From positions 3,844,001 through 3,908,000 of the forward strand of contig NZ_CP113059.1 in assembly GCF_026625705.1 (NCBI RefSeq): a stretch of DNA of 64,000 bases, read 5' to 3'. Shown in pieces: positions 1 through 6,513 of this stretch. Position numbers and translations under genes: made by a program. This stretch comes from Pedobacter sp. SL55 (GTDB lineage Bacteria; Bacteroidota; Bacteroidia; Sphingobacteriales; Sphingobacteriaceae). Each line of letters opens with the position of its first letter. Positions within the stretch are counted from its first letter, which is position 1. The notes beneath the pieces were generated by a model. The model searched no databases. It was not told the origin of the DNA and worked only from the letters and a program-made list of their open reading frames with translations.

Positions 1-2
1 AT

Positions 3-221
3 GAATTAACTACGCTAATTAGCAGCTTTGCTATACCTAACAAGAAGCTCAAAAAATTAATAGATAAAGCTGCAACTGCCTTTTCTAAAGAGATTGATAA
101 AACCGCAAAACCTATTATTGAAGTAGAGCAAATAAAAGAAGAAGCTACAGCAATTACAAAAGAGAAAAAAATTACTAAACCACGTGCAGTAAAAAAAGTA
201 GATAAAGAAGCAACAAAATAA
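3..221 (+). CDS. C-terminal end of an unidentified Lys/Glu-rich protein (5' partial)
   Basis: An open frame enters from the left edge and stops at TAA 219-221, leaving 72 residues with no start codon in the window. The fragment opens with a mixed hydrophobic stretch and becomes strongly charged, ending in a Lys-rich tail (PRAVKKVDKEATK). I do not recognise the family; such a tail often suits nucleic-acid or membrane-surface contact, but that is only inference. A strong hairpin follows immediately, so this is the last gene of its transcript. The missing N-terminal part would decide its identity. Confidence 0.6.
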   Translation, partial: ELTTLISSFAIPNKKLKKLIDKAATAFSKEIDKTAKPIIEVEQIKEEATAITKEKKITKPRAVKKVDKEATK

Positions 222-244
222 TTGCACAATTTTTAGACGATATA

Positions 245-290
245 AATAGCTGTAGTTATGCATTTTAAACTACTACAGCTATTGTTTTTT
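245..290 (+). terminator. Rho-independent terminator
   Basis: A perfect 12-bp stem (245-256 with 272-283) and a 15-nt loop are followed by GTTTTTT. It lies 24 bp after the stop of the first gene and before the metal operon. Confidence 0.85.
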
Positions 291-360
291 GAAAGCCTGC
301 TACCAAATAGTTGAAATTCTTTTTCATTTCAAAATAAATTATTGCAACTTTGTATCATTA

Positions 361-711
361 ATGAATGGCAAAAGAACATATCAAAACAACAAAGCAAAGG
401 TTTTTGCCAGTGCTTTATTGGCGATTTTATTTTTAGCTATTCCTTTTGTTCAAACGCTTCACTCGCACCATGCTAGCGAAGAATTGATACACACAACTAC
501 CGAGAAATCTATTTCTAGTGCAGCAGAAAAATGTTTGATTTGCGATTATACTGCCGAAATTAAAGGCAAGCAAATCTTAATGGCTCATTTGCCAGTTATC
601 AGCATTCCAACCAATGTTTGTGCTACACTAAACACTTTCGTTTATACGAGGATTTACAAATTCACACTCCAAAACTTCAGCAACAAAGGCCCTCCTAGCC
701 TTTTAAGCTAA
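361..711 (+). CDS. Small membrane-anchored or exported protein with HSHH and CxxC
   Basis: This 116-residue protein has a basic N-terminus, one hydrophobic segment (about residues 13-31) and then a HSHH cluster (His34, 36, 37) and a Cys58-x-x-Cys61 pair. The ATG at 361 is preferred because the upstream extension of the frame is AT-rich non-coding-like sequence and because a near-consensus -7 box (CAACTTTG, 345-352) sits just before it. It is the first gene of a run that continues into a TonB receptor and three His-rich lipoproteins, so a metal-binding or metal-sensing role in the envelope is inferred. I do not recognise a named family. Confidence 0.6.
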   Translation: MNGKRTYQNNKAKVFASALLAILFLAIPFVQTLHSHHASEELIHTTTEKSISSAAEKCLICDYTAEIKGKQILMAHLPVISIPTNVCATLNTFVYTRIYKFTLQNFSNKGPPSLLS

Positions 712-889
712 TTTCTAGTTAAATGGCTGCCTTTGCTTGGCTTCCGTAAATACAATTATTTTCTAATCCGAAGGCCAAATTAGGTTTTCAAATTTATTTA
801 TTGTTTTTGATGAAGTGTGGAGTTTTTCTAGGCTGTTGAAGCTAGAGTTTCCATTGCTATTCATCAATGCAACAATTCTCTATTTTCTG

Positions 890-3283
890 ATGAAGAAATG
901 GTATGCATTATTTTTTAGCTGCTTTTTGGCCAGCTACGTTTGGGCGCAAAACACTGGATTATCGGTCTATGTAAGCAGCAATCAGCAATTGGCAATTGTG
1001 GGTGCAAAAGTAAGCCTGAGTACCTCTTCTGTACTTACCGATGCCGCTGGAACCGCAGTTTTAAAAAACATCATTTCGGGAAGTTACGTACTTGTTGTGC
1101 AAGCGAAAGGATATGCAGCTTACGAGAGGCGAGTGCAAATTAACGCCAATAACAGGCATATACACGTAAAACTGAAACCCGAAGTTACGGAGTTAAAAAC
1201 AGTAGAAATCAATAGCAATGCACAAAACATTAGAAAAAATACGGAAGCTAGAAATATAGAAATTGTAGACCAAAATTTTGTACAGCGCAACCTCAATGGA
1301 AGTTTAATGAAAACACTCGATAGGTTGCCAGGAATTAGTAGCATTGGAATAGGTTCTGGGCAATCGAAACCACTGATCCGTGGTTTAGGATTTAACCGGG
1401 TAGTAGTAATTGATAAAGGCATTAAACACGAAGGCCAACAATGGGGTGCCGACCACGGATTGGAAATTGACCAGTTTGCTACAGGAGAAATAGAAATTAT
1501 CAAAGGTCCTTCTTCCTTTGTTTATGGTTCTGATGCCATTGGTGGTGCTATTAATCTGAAACCAGTTAATGTACCGCTGAAACAAGGCTTGGGTGGGAGC
1601 GTAAACCTTATAGGCAAAACCAACAATAAACACTATGGCGGCTCTGTAAATCTTTTCGGAAGCAATGAGAAATGGTTTTTCGACAGTAGAGTTACTTATC
1701 AAAACTATGCAGACTACCGCGTACCAACCGATAGAGTGTATGTTTACGATTATGATGTTAATCTGCATCACAATCAATTACGCAACACTGCTGGTAGAGA
1801 AACTGGGCTACACTTTAGTACAGGCTATGTGGGTAAAGCTTTCAAAACATCATTTTATGCAAGCAATAGCTACGCAAAAACAGGCTTTTTTGCCAATGCG
1901 CATGGCTTAGAGCCACGTAATGTAGATGAAGTTTTACACGATGCTTCTGATCGGGATATTCAATTGCCGTATCAGACAGTTAACCATTTCAAATTGATTA
2001 ACCGTACCGAATTTACCCATTCGAATAGTAAAACAGAAGTAGAGTTAGGTTTTCAACACAATTATAGGCAAGAATTTAATCGTTACACCAACCATGGCTT
2101 TATGCCCGCGGTTTACCCAAGTTATATGACCATTCCAATTAATTTGGAAAGGGTTTATGATAAGTACATCTATTCTGCAAATGCGAAACATAGCTTTAGC
2201 GTTAACAAGCATCAGTTGCAAGTTGGTTTTAATGGAGATTATCAAGATAATAACATTAGCGGATGGAGTTTTTTGATCCCCGCTTTTCAGCAATTTAATG
2301 CAGGCTTATTTGCTTACGATAAATACATCATCAATAACGAGCTGGTGTTACATGGTGCATTACGCTATGATTACGGCACTTATCAATTCGAAAGATATGA
2401 CGATTGGTTTGCATCTGAAAGCCAAGTGGGCGGCACAACAGTAACTGAAAATTTAACAAGAGCCAGAGATTTTTCGAGAAACTTCAACAGCTTTGTTTGG
2501 TCGGTTGGTGCCAATTACAATCCTGGCAAGTTGAGCATTAAAGCTAATATTGGCAAAAGTTTTAGAATGCCAATTGCCAAAGAGTTAGCGGCAAATGGCG
2601 TTAATTACCACTATTTCAGTTACGAGAGAGGCAATGAGAATTTAGATCCCGAAGTTGCCTACCAAATAGATTTGGGCGTAAATTGGACAGAGCAAAAGTG
2701 GTCGGTAGCGCTTAATCCGTTTTACAACTACTTCCCTAATTACATTTATTTAAACCCTACCGCCTACCACGATCGGTTTTATGGCGCTGGAAACCAAGTT
2801 TTTGAATATGAACAAAGTAGTGTAATGCGCTACGGAGCCGAATTTAGGGCAACCTACCAATGGCTACCCACATTAAGCGCTGAGTTTTTGGGCGAATACG
2901 TTTACAGTGAACAGCTTTCGGGCAGTAAAAAGGGTTTTACGCTACCATTTTCGCCAGCTCCGTCTGGATTGATCAACCTAACTTGGTCGCCGAAAATCTC
3001 AAACAGCATCAGTAATACTTACTTCTCTGTAGACTACCGTTTAACCGCAGCACAAAACAACATTGTTCCGCCAGAGAAGAAAACAGCAGGCTACCAAATC
3101 ATCAATTTACAAACGGGCGGCAGTTTTAAGTTTAACAAACAAAGTATCGACTTGAGTTTACAAATACAAAATTTGATGGATACAAAATATTTAAACCACA
3201 CTAGTTTTTACCGCCTTATAGCATTACCCGAAGCTGGAAGAAATATCGTGCTATCTCTAAAAATGCCTTTTAAAATCAAATAG
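890..3283 (+). CDS. TonB-dependent receptor, possibly for a metal
   Basis: This 797-residue outer-membrane receptor has a signal peptide (residues 1-19, ending VWAQ), a carboxypeptidase-regulatory-like beta domain (about 21-100), a plug (about 115-225, with PLIRGLGFNRVVVIDKG and IIKGPSSFVYGSDAIGGAIN) and a 22-stranded-type barrel to the C-terminus. ATG 890 is chosen over the upstream GTG at 815 because it places the signal peptide at residue 1. The plug stretch GQQWGADHG is of the kind seen in small-ligand or metal receptors such as ZnuD. All neighbouring genes encode His-rich envelope proteins, so zinc, copper or a similar cation is the best guess. The substrate is inferred, not shown. Confidence 0.85.
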   Translation: MKKWYALFFSCFLASYVWAQNTGLSVYVSSNQQLAIVGAKVSLSTSSVLTDAAGTAVLKNIISGSYVLVVQAKGYAAYERRVQINANNRHIHVKLKPEVTELKTVEINSNAQNIRKNTEARNIEIVDQNFVQRNLNGSLMKTLDRLPGISSIGIGSGQSKPLIRGLGFNRVVVIDKGIKHEGQQWGADHGLEIDQFATGEIEIIKGPSSFVYGSDAIGGAINLKPVNVPLKQGLGGSVNLIGKTNNKHYGGSVNLFGSNEKWFFDSRVTYQNYADYRVPTDRVYVYDYDVNLHHNQLRNTAGRETGLHFSTGYVGKAFKTSFYASNSYAKTGFFANAHGLEPRNVDEVLHDASDRDIQLPYQTVNHFKLINRTEFTHSNSKTEVELGFQHNYRQEFNRYTNHGFMPAVYPSYMTIPINLERVYDKYIYSANAKHSFSVNKHQLQVGFNGDYQDNNISGWSFLIPAFQQFNAGLFAYDKYIINNELVLHGALRYDYGTYQFERYDDWFASESQVGGTTVTENLTRARDFSRNFNSFVWSVGANYNPGKLSIKANIGKSFRMPIAKELAANGVNYHYFSYERGNENLDPEVAYQIDLGVNWTEQKWSVALNPFYNYFPNYIYLNPTAYHDRFYGAGNQVFEYEQSSVMRYGAEFRATYQWLPTLSAEFLGEYVYSEQLSGSKKGFTLPFSPAPSGLINLTWSPKISNSISNTYFSVDYRLTAAQNNIVPPEKKTAGYQIINLQTGGSFKFNKQSIDLSLQIQNLMDTKYLNHTSFYRLIALPEAGRNIVLSLKMPFKIK

Positions 3284-3289
3284 GGAAAA

Positions 3290-3317
3290 AATAATCAATA
3301 ATCAATAATCAATAATC
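3290..3317. repeat. Heptanucleotide tandem repeat (AATAATC)x4
   Basis: Four exact 7-bp units lie in the 45-bp gap between the receptor stop and the next ATG. It is one of five loci with a 7-bp unit in this window. Confidence 0.95.
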
Positions 3318-3328
3318 AAATTAAGAAA

Positions 3329-4015
3329 ATGAAAACAAAGAAAATTCTACTTGCCGCAATCCTTTTCGTATCTGTATTAAGTGCCTGTAAAAAAGACAAT
3401 GAAGATCCTATACAAGAAGGGATTGAAAGAGCCGAGCTGATTTTTACTGAGGTAGACGGCCATGCTCACGGAGATCACTTTCACGACCTTGCTGATAAGG
3501 CTGGCGTTGCCCCAATTGTAGTGAAATTTAATAATAAAGGGGCAGCTATTTCTGGCGGGCACATGCACATAGAAGCCGAAGCCGTTTACAAAATACAACT
3601 GAAAGCTTGGGATTACACAGGTAAAGAGGTTCAAAATGACTTTATTGCCAACCAAGCTACAGCCGATAATTACAAAGCCTTTTTGGTGGGTGGTAATTTT
3701 ATCTTAAACGCAAATACTACTGATGAAAGCGGTGCTATTTTTCAACCAAGAGAAACCACTTATGGCGATGGAACGGCCGTATCTGGAACCGGAGGTATAG
3801 GAACTACTGGCGTTTTAAGTTACTTTACTGTTGGCCACAGCAATGAAGGTGCTACCAAAGAACTAAGCTTTATTCTTAGAAAAGTAAATGCCGGCGTTAA
3901 AGCAACCATTACCAGAAACGATTGGAACCGTGTAGATTATGCCAATGTTTTTGGCGGACAAGATGTGTTGAAATTAAACTTTGAAGTACACGCCGAAGAA
4001 GGACACTTACACTAG
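3329..4015 (+). CDS. His-rich lipoprotein of the metal operon
   Basis: This 228-residue lipoprotein has a type II signal peptide whose lipobox LSAC ends at Cys20, followed by a Lys-Lys-Asp linker typical of Bacteroidota outer-membrane lipoproteins. Two His-rich patches frame the mature protein: HAHGDHFH at 45-52 and HAEEGHLH at the very C-terminus, with HMHIE in between. It starts 45 bp after the TonB receptor, so it is probably co-transcribed. The likely role is binding a divalent cation at the surface and passing it to the receptor. I do not recognise a Pfam family, and the metal is inferred from the ligands only. Confidence 0.75.
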   Translation: MKTKKILLAAILFVSVLSACKKDNEDPIQEGIERAELIFTEVDGHAHGDHFHDLADKAGVAPIVVKFNNKGAAISGGHMHIEAEAVYKIQLKAWDYTGKEVQNDFIANQATADNYKAFLVGGNFILNANTTDESGAIFQPRETTYGDGTAVSGTGGIGTTGVLSYFTVGHSNEGATKELSFILRKVNAGVKATITRNDWNRVDYANVFGGQDVLKLNFEVHAEEGHLH

Positions 4016-4046
4016 AAACACAGAAACAAGTAACCTTATTTTTAGA

Positions 4047-4123
4047 ACTTACGAAGCTTTAAAACAAAACAACCCTCAACTTTACCATTAGGGAATGAAG
4101 GGCAAAATTTAAACTTCGTAAGT
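4047..4123 (+). other. Inverted repeat in the metal operon (attenuator or processing hairpin)
   Basis: Ten-base arms (4047-4056 ACTTACGAAG and 4114-4123 CTTCGTAAGT) enclose 57 nt that also hold CCCT/AGGG half-sites. The right arm is followed by a T-rich then A-rich run. It sits between two lipoprotein genes read the same way, so it could reduce read-through into the distal genes. Confidence 0.45.
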
Positions 4124-4142
4124 CTTTTATAAAAAAAGAGAG

Positions 4143-4619
4143 ATGAGAATGAAATTTAGCTTATTAAGTATTGTTGTTTTGTTAACAATTGGCATAGCAG
4201 GTTGTAAAAAAGACGATAACGAAGAAATAGATACCGAATATCCAGAAATTATAAGTACAGCAAATTCGTTTCCACAACAATGTGGCGTGTTAATGCGTGG
4301 ACAAACCGTTACTATTAAAACAACCTTTAGCGATAACAGAGAGCTCGGTGCATATAGTTTAGATATCCATCACAACTTTGACCAGCATAACCATAGTACC
4401 GAAGTTAACAATTGTACCTTCGAAGCGAAAAAAACACCTGTTAAGCCTTTCGTATTTATACAAGATTACAGCATACCAGCCGGATCTAAAAGATATGAGG
4501 CAACCGCACAAATTACTATCCCAGCCGATGCAGATACAGGAGATTATCATTTTATGATACGCCTAACTGATAAAGAAGGCTGGCAAACCATTAAAGGTTT
4601 AAGCATTAAAATTCAATAA
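4143..4619 (+). CDS. DUF4625-type lipoprotein
   Basis: This 158-residue lipoprotein has lipobox IAGC with Cys21 (or Cys19 if the ATG at 4149 is used). The mature part is an all-beta domain resembling the DUF4625 family: a short N-terminal PEI motif, a central GQTVTIKTTFSDNREL strand and a C-terminal DYHFMIRLTDKEGW segment. A His cluster HHNFDQHNH lies at residues 76-84, suggesting metal binding. The stop codon abuts the ATG of the next small lipoprotein with no gap, so the two are translationally linked. The family assignment is from recognition of its pattern and was not searched. Confidence 0.7.
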   Translation: MRMKFSLLSIVVLLTIGIAGCKKDDNEEIDTEYPEIISTANSFPQQCGVLMRGQTVTIKTTFSDNRELGAYSLDIHHNFDQHNHSTEVNNCTFEAKKTPVKPFVFIQDYSIPAGSKRYEATAQITIPADADTGDYHFMIRLTDKEGWQTIKGLSIKIQ

Positions 4620-4775
4620 ATGAAATTGATTAAAACATTATTTATACTCATCAGTTTTACTTTTATGAGTACAGGATGTAGACATGACCATAGCCGTGGA
4701 AAAAAATCATCCAAAACAACGCAATCAAACCATACTCATGGCAATGAAAAAGAAGACGAAAAAAATCGTCATTAA
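4620..4775 (+). CDS. Tiny His-rich lipoprotein
   Basis: This 51-residue protein begins at the base after the preceding stop codon. It has a hydrophobic signal (residues 4-16) and a lipobox STGC at Cys20, then a 31-residue hydrophilic tail with RHDH, NHTH and a terminal NRH. That gives five histidines in the mature peptide alongside many Lys and Glu. It is too short for usual gene callers, but the start, lipobox and His content fit the operon. A metal-carrier or scavenger peptide at the membrane is inferred. Confidence 0.7.
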   Translation: MKLIKTLFILISFTFMSTGCRHDHSRGKKSSKTTQSNHTHGNEKEDEKNRH

Positions 4776-4807
4776 AGATAAATAGTTTGTTTAGGTTAGT
4801 AGCAATG

Positions 4808-4831
4808 GCCTCTCGATGGATATCGGGAGGC
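4808..4831. terminator. Hairpin between convergent genes
   Basis: A 10-bp stem with one G-U pair (4808-4817 with 4822-4831) and a GGAT tetraloop lie between the metal operon and nagB, which converge here. There is no clear T-tract. Confidence 0.5.
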
Positions 4832-4843
4832 TTGCTCATTTGA

Positions 4844-5605
4844 TTATGAATTTATCAATTTACTACTATCCTGATCTAAAAACAAAGCTACTTTAGGATG
4901 TGTTCTTAATATCGTGGCCGGATTTTCTGTGCTAATTTCACTATTTAACGTATGTTTTACCGCCTCGGCTTTAGTTGGCCCAGGTACAACACAGTTGATG
5001 TAAGTTGCACTAAGTAATGCCGGAATAGTAAGTGTTAAAGCGTGTGTTGGCACTTCTACTAAAGTATTGAAACACCCATCGTTTACTTGCTGCTGCCTAC
5101 AAACTTCGTCGAGCTCTACCACTTTAACTGTTTGTTTATCTTCAAAATTGGCCACTGGCGGATCATTAAATGCCAAATGCCCATTCTCTCCAATGCCCAT
5201 ACAAACGACATCAACTGGATGCTGCTGTAATAAGGCAGTGTACCTTTCACATTCTGCTGTGATATCATAGGCATTGCCATTCAAATAATTTACCGACTTA
5301 AAATTAAACTTACCGAACAGGCGTTGCTTCAAAAAGTTACCGAAGCCTTGTGGTGCATCTGCGGCTAATGCAATGTATTCGTCCATGTGAAAAGCATTAA
5401 TGCGGCTCCAATCCAAATTTTCATCACGAAGTGCTTCTAAAAACTCATTTTGTGAAGGTGCAGCGGCAAAAACCACATTAATTTCTGTGTTGGTTTTAAA
5501 TAGCTCGTTAACTTCTTTGGCAAATTTTGCGGAAGCAGCCCCTCCCATTTCTTTTCTTGTTTGGTAGATGCGTACTTCAAGTTTAGGTTCTGTGGTTGTT
5601 TTCAT
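4844..5605 (-). CDS. nagB: Glucosamine-6-phosphate deaminase
   Basis: NagB converts glucosamine-6-phosphate to fructose-6-phosphate and ammonia in the cytoplasm, the exit step of amino-sugar catabolism. The 253-residue length is normal for the family. Visible motifs are AFHMDEYIAL (residues about 71-80, with the Asp-Glu of the active site), the diagnostic VCMGIGENGHLAFNDPP (about 134-150, with the catalytic His) and the C-terminal HPKVALFLDQDSS. It stands alone between a convergent metal operon and an upstream LytTR regulator gene read the same way. Homologues in Bacteroidota are sometimes annotated as 6-phosphogluconolactonase-like, but the GENGHLAFNDP box favours the deaminase. Confidence 0.9.
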   Translation of the reverse strand: MKTTTEPKLEVRIYQTRKEMGGAASAKFAKEVNELFKTNTEINVVFAAAPSQNEFLEALRDENLDWSRINAFHMDEYIALAADAPQGFGNFLKQRLFGKFNFKSVNYLNGNAYDITAECERYTALLQQHPVDVVCMGIGENGHLAFNDPPVANFEDKQTVKVVELDEVCRQQQVNDGCFNTLVEVPTHALTLTIPALLSATYINCVVPGPTKAEAVKHTLNSEISTENPATILRTHPKVALFLDQDSSKLINS

Positions 5606-5763
5606 TTTATTGGCACTTAGGTAAGTTTAGTAGTTGAAATTGGTTTGCAAAAAATAAATTTCAACTAAGGTAATTATTTTTTCGTGTACGTTAACGCAAA
5701 TATTTAATTTTTATTTTTAGTAGATAAACTTACCTCCAAACAACTTAATTACGTAGCGCAGCT

Positions 5764-6510
5764 TTATCTCTTAACCAACTTAATTTTATCTAATATAACC
5801 GAAGATTTTTCTGGAGAAATAGGTACAGATTGGCCATTTTTAATGAAAAGACTTCCACCTTCGCTCTTGTTGTAAGAAGTTACATGAGACAAATTAACGA
5901 TATAAGACTTATGCGGACGGAAGAAAAACAAGTTTTCTAAGAATATATCTTCAAAGTTTTTAAGGTTTCTGCTAACCATATACTTGGTGCCATCTTCCAT
6001 ATTTATTTCCGAGTATGCCCCCTCTCCCTTTATGAAAAGGATTTTCTCAATTTCTATAAAAATAAGCGAACTACCAGAAGGCACAGCTATTTTTCCTAAA
6101 TGCGCATTGTTGATGTTTTCTTTTAAAACACCATAATTTTGTATTTTAAGCTGTTGCTTTTTAACTCTGTTTATGGCATCAGCTAGCTCTTCGGGCACAA
6201 TTGGTTTGAGTAGGTAGTCTACCGCAGAGAACTTGAAGGCTTTAACTGCATACTCATTATAGGCAGTGGTAAAAATAATGCTAAAATTTACTTCGCTCTC
6301 GTCAAAAAAATCGAGTAATTCCAATCCGCTATGTCCGGGCATTTCTATATCAAGTAATACTACGAGTGGCTGCAGCTTACGAATTGCCTTTACACCCTGC
6401 GATAAGTTTTCGCATTCGGCAACGATATTTACCTCTGGGCAATATTCCTTTAAGATAAGTGCTAAATTTACCCTTGCTCTCTTTTCGTCGTCTATAATAA
6501 TTGCATCCAT
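5764..6510 (-). CDS. LytTR-family response regulator
   Basis: This 248-residue regulator has a receiver domain (about 1-125) with acidic pocket Asp7/Asp8, phospho-acceptor Asp54 in VVLLDIEMPG and the conserved Lys in LLKPI, followed by a LytTR DNA-binding domain (about 145-245: PSGSSLIFIEIEKILFIKGEGAYSEI, FFRPHKSYIVNL). It lies 3 bp downstream of the cognate kinase gene, so the two form one transcript. LytTR regulators normally bind direct repeats upstream of a few targets. The divergent LamG gene is a candidate, but no clear direct repeat was found. Confidence 0.92.
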   Translation of the reverse strand: MDAIIIDDEKRARVNLALILKEYCPEVNIVAECENLSQGVKAIRKLQPLVVLLDIEMPGHSGLELLDFFDESEVNFSIIFTTAYNEYAVKAFKFSAVDYLLKPIVPEELADAINRVKKQQLKIQNYGVLKENINNAHLGKIAVPSGSSLIFIEIEKILFIKGEGAYSEINMEDGTKYMVSRNLKNFEDIFLENLFFFRPHKSYIVNLSHVTSYNKSEGGSLFIKNGQSVPISPEKSSVILDKIKLVKR

Positions 6511-6513
6511 ATC

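Noticed and set aside
1120..1777. Minus-strand reading frames inside the TonB receptor
   Set aside because: They are shadows of the plus-strand gene without ribosome site, homology or codon support. The same holds for similar antisense frames across the window.
5681..5700. CGTTAACG palindrome upstream of nagB as an amino-sugar operator
   Set aside because: Only eight symmetric bases, no second copy in the window, and no clear promoter around it.
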